36,854 nt of DNA from CBCPNA01 sp965120415. Its GTDB lineage: Bacteria; Bacillota; Clostridia; Lachnospirales; CAG-274. The notes beneath the pieces are model-generated. The model saw only the letters and a list, made by a program, of their open reading frames with translations, was not told the origin of the DNA and ran no database searches. Below are positions 18,424 through 25,661 of this stretch, in pieces; position 1 is the first letter of the stretch, and each line of letters starts with the position of its first letter. A program made the position numbers and the translations under genes. Location of the stretch: NCBI GenBank assembly GCA_965120415.1, contig CBCPNA010000019.1, positions 1 through 36,854 of the forward strand, read 5' to 3'.

Positions 18424-19282
18424 ATGACAACAACTGCTTTAAAGCTATTAGCTTTGCTTTTTATGCTAATAGACCATATAGGAGAATATATACCTAACAC
18501 GCCTATCCTATTTAGATGAATAGGCAGGCTTTCTGCTCCGATATTTTTCTTTTGTACGATAGAGGGCTATAAGCATACTTCTAACAAAAAAATGTATTTT
18601 TTTAGGCTTTATTTATTAAATATTTTAATGGGCTTTTTGCAGGGCTATAGCTATCTTTTAAATATGTCTTATACATATTGTTATAAATACAGCATTTCTA
18701 ATAATATTATAAACACTTTATTAATCATGCTTATTATTATAGAAATAATAGAAAGTGGTAATAAAAGAGTATTACTACCTTTTTTTATTTTATATCAAAT
18801 AATAGCAGCTTTAATTTCTGATATTATTCATTTATCAATGGATTTAAGCTCTGCTATTTTTTGTCTTATATCTATTTCAGAAGGGGGGCTTATATTTATC
18901 TTTTTAGGAATAATAATTTATTTAGCAAAAAATAATAAAAAAGGCTAGTTTTATATTATTTACCCTTTTGCGTAATGTATTTTTTAATAACCCAGCTTCA
19001 AATATTGCCAAGGGTAATATTAAAAATAGGTAGATATAATGATGATTTAGGAGATATAGTCAGAGAATTTGAGATGAAATTATCCGGCTTACCTATATCT
19101 TACACAGCTAATATTCTCCATTTTATGATAATTATCAATGGATGATGGTTTTTGCTATAATATTTATATATTTTTATAATGGCAAAAGGGGTATTAATTT
19201 AAAATATTTATTTTATATATTTTATCCACTTCATCTAGTAATTTTAATGTGTTTAGGTAATTTTATATTTAATACTATGTAA
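18424..19282 (+). pseudogene. TraX-family membrane protein, multiply broken
   Basis: TraX-like proteins are multi-spanning membrane proteins related to acyltransferases (the founder acetylates F pilin). The ATG at 18424 has AAGG eight bases upstream. The frame shows LLALLFMLIDHIGEYIP, then TGA at 18517-18519 where family members often have Trp (FR-W-IGRLSAPIFFF), then EGYKHTSNKKMYFFRLYLL and more membrane spans to TAG at 18946. Adding one base in the A-run near 18940 continues it (LVLYYLPFCVMYFLITQLQ), and one T near 19130 continues it again to YDNYQWMMVFAI and FYNGKRGINLKYLFYIFYP, a typical TraX ending, with TAA at 19280-19282. A nonsense change plus two single-base losses mean a true pseudogene. 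Confidence 0.8.
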
Positions 19283-19317
19283 AAAGTGCTATTAAGCAAA
19301 TATAGATAAATTTTGTA

Positions 19318-19346
19318 TTGCCTAAATAATAATAAAATGCTATAAT
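19318..19346 (+). promoter_or_regulatory. Promoter of cca
   Basis: TTGCCT (19318-19323) and TATAAT (19341-19346) are 17 bases apart, with TGC before the -10 box as in an extended -10, 34 bases before the cca ATG. Confidence 0.7.
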
Positions 19347-19379
19347 GTTTATAAAATTTGTATATTATATGGAGAGATT

Positions 19380-20582
19380 ATGGATTTACCTCAAGATGTT
19401 TTATTTATAATGGATATGCTAGCAAAAAAGGGGTTTGAAAGTTTTGTTGTTGGGGGCTGTGTTAGAGATTATATAATGTCTGATAAAGCTAAAGATTTTG
19501 ATATAACAACAGATGCCTTGCCCATTGATATAAAAAGCATATTTAGTCATACTATAGATACCGGTATAAAGCACGGTACAGTTACTGTTGTTTTAAACAA
19601 AAAAAATTACGAAATAACAACATACCGTATAGACGGCAAATATAAAGATAATAGGCACCCAGAAAGCGTACATTTCACAAAAAAGATAGAAGAAGATTTA
19701 AGTCGGCGTGATTTTACAATAAATGCTATAGCATATAGTCCCAAAAAGGGCTATGTTGACCCTTTTTTAGGCTTACAAGATATTAAAAGAGGGCTTATAA
19801 AAGGAGTTTTGGTGCCGGATACAAGGTTTAAAGAAGATGCTCTTAGGATGATGCGTGCTGTTAGGTTTGCTAGCCAGCTTGATTTTGATATAGAAGATGC
19901 TACTATGCTTGCTATAAAGGAAAATGCACATCTTGTTAAAAACATTAGCGCTGAACGGATAAGAGAAGAATTTTTAAAGCTAATAAATTCTGATTACATA
20001 GAAAAGTTTTTTGTATTAAAAGAAAGTGGTTTATTACAGCATATTTTGCCTGAATTTAATATTATTTTTAATGATTATAATAAAAATATAAAAATATTAA
20101 AGTTTTTAAAAAAAGAATATAGGCTTTCTTTTTTATTAACAAATATTTTAAAAGAAAGTGCTATAAATATTTTAAAAAGGCTTAAATTTGATAACAAAAC
20201 AATAAATGAAAACAAAATTATTTTGTCTAATTTTAACAACTCCTTTATCAACACTATGCAAGAAACAAGGAAAAATATGTCCAAAATAAAGCCATGTATT
20301 CTAAAAAAAATATTACATATAAAAGTAGCTATATACAAATGCATGGATAATACACAATATAAACAATTGGAAGACATTTTATGTAAAATAGATTATGTTT
20401 TACAAAAAAATGAATGTTATACATTAAAAGATTTAGCTATAAACGGCAATGATTTAAAAAATAATGGTATAAAAGATGGTATACAAATAGGAGAAATTTT
20501 GAACAAATGTTTAAACATAGTTTTAAACGAGCCAGAAAAAAATTTAAAGCATATCCTTATAAAAGAAGCTTTAAAAAAATAA
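19380..20582 (+). CDS. cca: CCA tRNA nucleotidyltransferase / poly(A) polymerase family
   Basis: Adds or repairs the CCA 3' end of tRNAs; it is needed here at least for tRNA-Leu at 25567-25649, whose gene lacks an encoded CCA. Class II head domain: GGCVRDYIM, the metal-binding DFDITTDA, and RRDFTINAIAYSP, followed by EDALRMMRAVRFASQL. The C-terminal half is helical and little conserved. Length 400 aa is near the Bacillus type. GGAGAG precedes the ATG. The gene points against its neighbours murC and glmU, and its terminator-like hairpin at 20596-20644 is built from two DnaA boxes. Confidence 0.93.
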   Translation: MDLPQDVLFIMDMLAKKGFESFVVGGCVRDYIMSDKAKDFDITTDALPIDIKSIFSHTIDTGIKHGTVTVVLNKKNYEITTYRIDGKYKDNRHPESVHFTKKIEEDLSRRDFTINAIAYSPKKGYVDPFLGLQDIKRGLIKGVLVPDTRFKEDALRMMRAVRFASQLDFDIEDATMLAIKENAHLVKNISAERIREEFLKLINSDYIEKFFVLKESGLLQHILPEFNIIFNDYNKNIKILKFLKKEYRLSFLLTNILKESAINILKRLKFDNKTINENKIILSNFNNSFINTMQETRKNMSKIKPCILKKILHIKVAIYKCMDNTQYKQLEDILCKIDYVLQKNECYTLKDLAINGNDLKNNGIKDGIQIGEILNKCLNIVLNEPEKNLKHILIKEALKK

Positions 20583-20595
20583 TATTTTTATATTA

Positions 20596-20644
20596 AAATA
20601 AAGTTATCAACATTTAATTAACATAATTGTTAATAACTTTATTT
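20596..20644 (+). terminator. Terminator of cca, formed by two opposed DnaA boxes
   Basis: AAATAAAGTTATCAACA (20596-20612) pairs with TGTTAATAACTTTATTT (20628-20644), 16 of 17 positions, followed by a T-run. It lies 14 bases after the cca stop. Each arm contains a DnaA-box-like 9-mer, so the hairpin and the DnaA cluster share the same bases. Confidence 0.65.
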
Positions 20645-20839
20645 TTTTTATTTAGTTTTAAACATTATTTTTAAAATTAAATAAAAATCCTATAAATTAA
20701 GGCTTTTTTAAGAGTTCAACAAATACCATATAATGTAAAAATGATATATTTTTATTAAAAATTATAAATAAATGTTGATAAAAATGTTGATAATGTTGAT
20801 AAATTATTTAAATTAAGGCTTTTTATAAAGTTATCAACA
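20604..20839. promoter_or_regulatory. Third DnaA-box cluster, between cca and murC
   Basis: Six DnaA-box-like 9-mers in 236 bases: TTATCAACA at 20604-20612 and 20831-20839; its complement at 20773-20781, 20785-20793 and 20794-20802 (three in tandem, the last two abutting); TTATTAACA complement at 20628-20636. Five of six are the same TTATCAACA word used at oriC. The stretch also has a direct repeat (AAATTAAGGCTTTTT at about 20694 and 20809). It lies 11.5 kb from the cluster beside dnaA. A DnaA-titration site, a second origin element or control of murC are all possible. Confidence 0.7.
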
Positions 20840-20845
20840 TTTGAG

Positions 20846-22222
20846 CTAATTGTTTAAAAGCATTTCTCCTAATAAATAAATATCACCAGCGCCTATAGTT
20901 ACGACAATATCGCCTTGTGAAGAGTTTTTTTTAATAATATTTACTCCTTCTTCAAAAGTTTTTATATAAAAGGCGTTTTTGCCTTGTTTTTTTAATTCAT
21001 CTACTAAATCTTTTGAGCTTATCTCTTTTGTATCTTTTTCTCTTGCTGCGTATATATCCATAATGATTATGTTTTGAGCATTTTTAAAGCTTTCTATAAA
21101 CTCTTTAAAAAGGGCTTTTGTCCTTGTATAAGTATGGGGCTGAAATACGCACCATAAATTTTTATAAGGTAGCTTTTTTATATCATTTATTGTGCTTATA
21201 ATTTCTGTTGGGTGATGAGCATAGTCGTCTATAACTTTTATTTTATTAAATTCTCCTTTGTATTCAAAACGCCTTTTTACCCCTTTAAAATTGCTAAGGG
21301 CATCTTGTACATATTGCTTTTCTATATTATAAAAACTGCATATAGCAAGAGCCGCTAAAGAATTATAAATATTGTTAAAGCCTAATATATTTAGCTTTAT
21401 ATCTAGCATATATTTTCCTTTAAAGTATGCTTTATAGCTTGCAAAACCATCTTCAAAGGTAATATCTAAAGCTTGCCAATCTGCTTTATTTTGTCCGTAT
21501 GTTATAATATTGCATTTTGCATCTTTTATTATATATTCATAATTTTTAATATCACTATTTATAATAAGTGCTCCATCTTTAGGCACAAGATTTGCAAACT
21601 TTTTGAAAGAATCGTATATTTGATTTATATCTTTAAAATAGTCTAGATGGTCTTCTTCTATATTTAAAATGATAGCGCTATGTGGGTTAAATTTTAAAAA
21701 AGAATCGCAATATTCACATGCTTCTAAAATAAAAAAATCTTTTGCACCTGTTTTAAAATTGCTTTCTATAGAAGATAATATACCACCTATAGATATAGTA
21801 GGGTCTTTTTTTGCTTTTAAAAATATTTCTGATACAAAAGAAGACGTTGTTGTTTTGCCGTGGGTGCCGGCTATGCATATAGGGTATTTATAAGCTAGCA
21901 TAAGCCTGCCTAAAAAAAGCGAGCGTTCCATCATATTAAGCCCAAGCTCTTTTGCTTTAATAAATTCTTCATTATCTTCTTTTATGGCGGCTGTATATAT
22001 TACTAAATCTATATCTTTGGTTATATTTTCTTTATTATGATTTTTATTAACTATAACCCCTTTATCTTGCAATTTTTTTATTAATATACTATCGTTTATA
22101 TCAGAGCCTTTTATATTAAAAAAGTTTTCTTCTAGTAAAATTTCACAAAGCCCAGACATGCTTATACCGCCTATACCTATAAAATATATGTTTTTATAAT
22201 TAAAAATATTTTTTGTTTCCAT
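20846..22222 (-). CDS. murC: UDP-N-acetylmuramate--L-alanine ligase
   Basis: First amino-acid-adding step of peptidoglycan synthesis in the cytoplasm. Motifs: the N-terminal UDP-binding GIGGISMSG (about 16-24), the ATP-binding GTHGKTTT, EACEYCDSFL, NIEEDHLDYF, and the Mur-ligase core DDYAHHPTEI. Length 458 aa is normal. AAAAGGAGT precedes the ATG at 22222. Promoter at 22341-22369. Its stop codon lies seven bases from the last DnaA box of the third cluster. Confidence 0.97.
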   Translation of the reverse strand: METKNIFNYKNIYFIGIGGISMSGLCEILLEENFFNIKGSDINDSILIKKLQDKGVIVNKNHNKENITKDIDLVIYTAAIKEDNEEFIKAKELGLNMMERSLFLGRLMLAYKYPICIAGTHGKTTTSSFVSEIFLKAKKDPTISIGGILSSIESNFKTGAKDFFILEACEYCDSFLKFNPHSAIILNIEEDHLDYFKDINQIYDSFKKFANLVPKDGALIINSDIKNYEYIIKDAKCNIITYGQNKADWQALDITFEDGFASYKAYFKGKYMLDIKLNILGFNNIYNSLAALAICSFYNIEKQYVQDALSNFKGVKRRFEYKGEFNKIKVIDDYAHHPTEIISTINDIKKLPYKNLWCVFQPHTYTRTKALFKEFIESFKNAQNIIIMDIYAAREKDTKEISSKDLVDELKKQGKNAFYIKTFEEGVNIIKKNSSQGDIVVTIGAGDIYLLGEMLLNN

Positions 22223-22340
22223 ATATTTACTCCTTTTATATAATTATTTAAATATATTTTAAATTTTGGCATTTTGTATTTAATGCAAAACACAAAATGA
22301 TAGTATATTAAAGCTATATTTATATATTTTTATTGTTATC

Positions 22341-22369
22341 ATTCTAGCATATAAAATATGTTTATTCAA
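22341..22369 (-). promoter_or_regulatory. Promoter of murC
   Basis: On the minus strand TTGAAT (22364-22369) and TAGAAT (22341-22346) with a 17-base spacer and TGC before the -10 box. The leader before murC is about 110 bases and contains a weak bulged hairpin (TTTTGCATT with AATGCCAAAA). The apeB promoter has the same TTGAATAAA beginning. Confidence 0.65.
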
Positions 22370-22612
22370 GCGTCATTTTAAAATATGCTATTTAAATGTT
22401 ATAATAACAATAAATAAAAATAATACATAAGGATTATGTGCGATTAAGGATATTTTGTATTACAATATTTTTTGTTTATCTTGAAATGGTGTTACAAATA
22501 TAGCTAGATAGTTACTAGCTTTATATATTATATTTTATAAAATATTTATAATATAAAACAAAATTTTATTTTGTAAAAATATATAAACTGTAAAAAATAT
22601 CAAAAAAATTAC

Positions 22613-22641
22613 TTGCATTGCACATAAAAATATTATATAAT
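22613..22641 (+). promoter_or_regulatory. Promoter of spoVG
   Basis: TTGCAT (22613-22618), 17-base spacer, TATAAT (22636-22641). This is a vegetative-type promoter; spoVG of Bacillus subtilis uses sigma-H. The upstream stretch 22370-22612 holds no gene; a near-palindrome AGCTAGATAGTTACTAGCT lies at about 22503-22521. Confidence 0.7.
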
Positions 22642-22736
22642 ACATTTGAAAGATAAATTTTATATAAAATTTATTGTATCCTTATTCTTATTTTGAAAGT
22701 GATTATATTCGCTTTATCGCTGAAAGGAGACTTATT

Positions 22737-23030
22737 ATGAATATCACAGACGTTCGTATCAGAAAAGTTAATCAAGAAGGTAAGATGAAAGCTATTGTTT
22801 CTGTTACGCTAGACAATGAATTTGTTGTACATGATATAAAAGTTATAGAAGGTGAAAATGGGCTATTTATTGCTATGCCTAGCAGAAAGACAGCAAACGG
22901 AGAATTTAGAGATATAGCTCACCCTATAAATGTTTCTGCAAGAGAAACATTGCAAAAATGTATTTTAGAAAAGTATTCTCAAGCTCTTCTTGAAGAACAA
23001 AGCATGCAAGAAAGCGCTGTTACAGAATAG
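22737..23030 (+). CDS. spoVG: Septation / regulatory protein SpoVG
   Basis: Small conserved nucleic-acid-binding regulator; in Bacillus it affects cell division at sporulation, in Staphylococcus and Listeria capsule and virulence genes. The 97-aa product shows the family pattern MNITDVRIRKV, KAIVSVTLDNEFVVHDIKVI and FIAMPSRKTANGEFRDIAHP. The ATG at 22737 is chosen over an upstream in-frame ATG because AAAGGAG precedes it by eight bases and homologues begin here. In related genomes spoVG stands directly before glmU-prs; here it is separate, on the opposite strand. Confidence 0.95.
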   Translation: MNITDVRIRKVNQEGKMKAIVSVTLDNEFVVHDIKVIEGENGLFIAMPSRKTANGEFRDIAHPINVSARETLQKCILEKYSQALLEEQSMQESAVTE

Positions 23031-23036
23031 TTACAT

Positions 23037-23057
23037 ACCCCCTTTTGGGGGCTTTTT
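23037..23057 (+). terminator. Terminator after spoVG
   Basis: CCCCC and GGGGG pair around TTTT, followed by C and five T's. It lies between the convergent spoVG and apeB genes and reaches the apeB stop codon. Confidence 0.85.
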
Positions 23058-24342
23058 AAATGTTATAAAAAGTACAAAATAAATTATAACAATCATAAAT
23101 ATCTTTTATAGCGGCAAGCTCTTTTATAGAGTGCATAGCAAGCATACAAACTCCAAAATCTATAACAGGTATATTAAGATAGCTTGATATAATAGGCCCT
23201 ATTGTACTACCCCCTTGCATATCTGAATTGTTTGCAAATTTTTGGTATTTTATATTAGCTTTATTACATAAGCTTTCAAATATAGCGCCAGCTATGCTAT
23301 CTGTGCTGTATCTAAAAGATGAAGAATATTTAAGGCAAACTCCAGCGCCTATTTTTGGGTTATTTGTTATATCGTGCTTTTCTGGATAATTTGGATGCAC
23401 GCCGTGCGCCATATCGGCAGAGATAGCTACAGAATTTTTAAGCATATTATGAAAAGCATCTTTTTTATCGAACAAGCTGTAAGTTACCCTTTTTAAAGCA
23501 TCCCTTAAAAAAAAGCTTTCTGCTCCTTGGGCTGTTTTGCTACCTATTTCTTCATTATCAACAATAAGTAAAACATTTATCCCTTCAGATGTATCACAAT
23601 TTAAAAATGCCTCTGTGCTGTTATAAACCATCATTAAATCATCTAGGCGTGGGCAACATACTAAGCTTTCATCAAAGCCTATAATGCACCCTTTTGCAAA
23701 TTCATATAAAAATAACTCATAGCTTAAAATATCAGAAGGAGCTGTATTTAGATGTTTTGCTAGAACATTTTTTAAAAAATCCGTTTCTTTAAAATCTTTA
23801 CCGGCTATACAGGTTAAAGGCAAAAGCTCTTTTTGCTTTATATATTTATGTCCGCTGTTTATATCTCTGTTTAGATGTATTGCAAGGTTAGGTATTATAG
23901 CGACAGGCTTTTTTAAATCTAAAGTTACGCAAGTTGGTTTTAAAATATCGCTAGATTTTAAAGCTAGGCGCCCACAAATAGATAAAGGTCTATCTAGCCA
24001 GCTAGATATTATCATACCACCATAGCCCTCTGTATTTAGCTTTAAAAAATTTTGCGCTTTTATTTCTGGGTTATGTTTTATCACAAAGGCTGGAGAGTCG
24101 CTATGAGATGCTATTATTTTAAAGCCTTTTTCTGGGTTTTTTCCTATTGTAAATGCTATAATAGAAGAGTCATTTTTTGTTATAAAATATTTGCCGTTTT
24201 TTTGTAAATCTAAGCTTTCTTTATTTTCTATATCTATAAAGCCAGCATCTAAAAGCTTTTTTTTAATATTTTTTATAGCCAAAAAGGAACAAGGGCTATC
24301 ATAAATAAAATCAATCATATTTTTTGCAAAAACTTTTTCCAT
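23056..24342 (-). CDS. apeB: M18-family aspartyl aminopeptidase
   Basis: Zinc aminopeptidase that removes N-terminal acidic residues, a cytosolic housekeeping enzyme. Metal-ligand and catalytic stretches: ASHSDSPAF, the dinuclear-site SWLDRPLS, CPRLDDL, VDNEEIGS, SADMAHGVHPNY and GGSTIGPI, ending CMLAMHS. Length 428 aa is typical of the bacterial branch. GGAGT precedes the ATG. It has its own promoter (24421-24449) and a terminator-like hairpin in its short leader (24361-24391). Confidence 0.94.
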   Translation of the reverse strand: MEKVFAKNMIDFIYDSPCSFLAIKNIKKKLLDAGFIDIENKESLDLQKNGKYFITKNDSSIIAFTIGKNPEKGFKIIASHSDSPAFVIKHNPEIKAQNFLKLNTEGYGGMIISSWLDRPLSICGRLALKSSDILKPTCVTLDLKKPVAIIPNLAIHLNRDINSGHKYIKQKELLPLTCIAGKDFKETDFLKNVLAKHLNTAPSDILSYELFLYEFAKGCIIGFDESLVCCPRLDDLMMVYNSTEAFLNCDTSEGINVLLIVDNEEIGSKTAQGAESFFLRDALKRVTYSLFDKKDAFHNMLKNSVAISADMAHGVHPNYPEKHDITNNPKIGAGVCLKYSSSFRYSTDSIAGAIFESLCNKANIKYQKFANNSDMQGGSTIGPIISSYLNIPVIDFGVCMLAMHSIKELAAIKDIYDCYNLFCTFYNI

Positions 24343-24360
24343 AATTACTCCTTAAATAAA

Positions 24361-24391
24361 AACCAGCTTTATATAAATTTTAAAGCTGGTT
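24361..24391 (-). promoter_or_regulatory. Leader hairpin of apeB, possible attenuator
   Basis: AACCAGCTTTA and TAAAGCTGGTT form an 11-pair perfect stem about 20 bases after the predicted transcription start. Read on the minus strand it is followed by TTTATTT, so it could end transcription before apeB or protect the 5' end of the message. Confidence 0.5.
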
Positions 24392-24420
24392 AAAATTATA
24401 AATTTATATATAATATTTTC

Positions 24421-24449
24421 ATTTTAACATACAAAAAATCTTTATTCAA
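24421..24449 (-). promoter_or_regulatory. Promoter of apeB
   Basis: On the minus strand TTGAAT (24444-24449), 17-base spacer, TAAAAT (24421-24426). Confidence 0.65.
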
Positions 24450-24522
24450 GTACGCTTTTTGCTAATATAAATATATTTATTGAAATTTGTATATTATATA
24501 ATAGATATATTATACTTAAAAA

Positions 24523-24606
24523 AGAAAAAAAGATGCTCTAAAAAGCACCTTAAAAAATAAAATATATAAAAAAATAAAATGCAAATTAATTAAAATTAAT
24601 TAATTT
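24523..24606 (-). ncRNA. Candidate small RNA of about 80 bases
   Basis: A perfect-consensus promoter (24613-24641) on the minus strand is followed about 55 bases later by an intrinsic terminator: AAGGTGC and GCATCTT pair (24530-24536 with 24545-24551, one G-U pair) around an 8-base loop, then a T-run of seven. No ORF of any length with a ribosome binding site lies between. The transcript would be very A/U-rich with one stable 3' hairpin, as in many small RNAs. It sits alone in the gap between apeB and the gene at 24839. No known RNA family is recognised. Confidence 0.45.
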
Positions 24607-24612
24607 AAGTTA

Positions 24613-24641
24613 ATTATAATATATTTTTTAACCATTGTCAA
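24613..24641 (-). promoter_or_regulatory. Perfect-consensus promoter of the candidate small RNA
   Basis: On the minus strand TTGACA (24636-24641), 17-base spacer, TATAAT (24613-24618): all twelve box positions match. It is the only perfect match I found in the window, and no protein gene follows it. Confidence 0.7.
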
Positions 24642-24769
24642 CATAAAAATAAAAAAATAAAAAAATTATAAAAAATATTAATTATTAAAAAAATATGCTT
24701 TAGAAAGAAAAGGCATATTTATAAAATATTATTAATAACACTATATTAAAATAAATATATTTATTAAAA

Positions 24770-24798
24770 TTGCTTTTTATGCATTATTTTGATATAAT
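24770..24798 (+). promoter_or_regulatory. Promoter of the gene at 24839
   Basis: TTGCTT (24770-24775), 17-base spacer, TATAAT (24793-24798), 40 bases before the ATG. The stretch 24642-24769 is almost all A/T with no gene seen. Confidence 0.65.
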
Positions 24799-24838
24799 AT
24801 AAATAGATAAATAGAAAAGAAAAAGAAAGGAGTTTTTA

Positions 24839-25444
24839 ATGACTATTAAACGTGTAAGAAAGAGCCTTGTTGTTATTATTGTGATAGTTTTTTTAATAAT
24901 AGGTCTTGATAGCTTTAATATTAATTTTGAATCGGACAAATATCTAGCAGAAATGAAAGAAAAGTTAGAAAATAATAAACAATATAATAGAGATACTGTT
25001 TTAAACCCTAATACGGGCGAATATATATATTTAAGAGATAATAATGTATATAATGAAATAAATGAAAAAATACAATATGAAAACATAGTTTTAAGCATAT
25101 TATCTATAGATACATCTGATAATAGGATAAGGGTTAATTACAAAATAGAAAACGCAGAAGGTAACGCTATAGAGGCTTATTCTCTAGTTGAAGATACTAG
25201 CGAGCTTATATTAAAAGATACGTCCTCTCTATTTTTTAATACAGAAGACGCTCCTTTCAAAATAACAAAAAATGGCGAAACATTAACTCCAGATTTGCAA
25301 GAATATACAAATTTAGCTGAAGGTAGCGTTTCTCTTATATTTTATGATAAAATAGACTATCCAGTAACTTTAGAAATAAATATAGATAAAATAGGTAAAA
25401 TAGAAGGAATATGGCAGTATAAAATAAATCTTGATTTACAATAA
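24839..25444 (+). CDS. Membrane-anchored protein of unknown function
   Basis: 201 aa. A basic N-terminus (TIKRVRKS) precedes one hydrophobic span (about residues 10-22), then an outward domain of about 170 residues that alternates charged and hydrophobic residues as in beta strands (ENIVLSILSIDTSDNRIRVNY, VSLIFYDKIDYPVTLEINI). There is no cysteine and no lipobox, so an uncleaved anchor or signal peptide is likely. The shape resembles small exported proteins with one Ig-like domain, but I do not recognise a family. AAAGGAG lies seven bases before the ATG; promoter at 24770-24798 and terminator at 25454-25487 make it a single-gene unit. Confidence 0.8.
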   Translation: MTIKRVRKSLVVIIVIVFLIIGLDSFNINFESDKYLAEMKEKLENNKQYNRDTVLNPNTGEYIYLRDNNVYNEINEKIQYENIVLSILSIDTSDNRIRVNYKIENAEGNAIEAYSLVEDTSELILKDTSSLFFNTEDAPFKITKNGETLTPDLQEYTNLAEGSVSLIFYDKIDYPVTLEINIDKIGKIEGIWQYKINLDLQ

Positions 25445-25453
25445 ATGATAAAT

Positions 25454-25487
25454 AAAGATAAGAAATATAATCTTATCTTTATTTTTT
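25454..25487 (+). terminator. Terminator after the gene at 24839
   Basis: AAAGATAAG (25454-25462) and CTTATCTTT (25472-25480) pair perfectly around nine bases, followed by ATTTTTT. Confidence 0.8.
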
Positions 25488-25518
25488 AAAAAAACATAAA
25501 AAAAAATACAAAAAAGTC

Positions 25519-25547
25519 TTTACAAATTAATTTTTTTATGCTAGAAT
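25519..25547 (+). promoter_or_regulatory. Promoter of tRNA-Leu
   Basis: TTTACA (25519-25524), 17-base spacer, TAGAAT (25542-25547) with TGC before the -10 box, 19 bases before the tRNA. Confidence 0.65.
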
Positions 25548-25566
25548 TTACTTTGTTCTTGAATAT

Positions 25567-25649
25567 GCCGTTGTGGCGGAACTGGCAGACGCACTTGACT
25601 CAAAATCAAGCGGATATTATCCGTGTGGGTTCGAGTCCCACCAACGGCA
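25567..25649 (+). tRNA. tRNA-Leu (anticodon CAA)
   Basis: 83 bases with a perfect seven-pair acceptor stem (GCCGTTG / CAACGGC), a class II long variable arm, anticodon stem CTTGA/TCAAG with loop CTCAAAA (anticodon CAA at 25601-25603, reading UUG), and GTGGG-TTCGAGT-CCCAC as T arm. The discriminator A is at 25649 and CCA is not encoded, so Cca must add it. It stands alone with its own promoter, 12 bases from the end of the opposing YkvI-like gene. Confidence 0.95.
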
Positions 25650-25661
25650 TATGGCATAATG

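Noticed and set aside
18424..18948. TGA read as tryptophan (alternative genetic code)
   Set aside because: The core genes use TGG for Trp and end at normal stops, and this gene has two further frameshifts. It is a mutation, not recoding.
22502..22521. Palindrome AGCTAG...CTAGCT as an operator upstream of spoVG
   Set aside because: Only six pairs per arm, self-complementary AT-rich halves, and almost 100 bases before the promoter. Too weak to list as a site.
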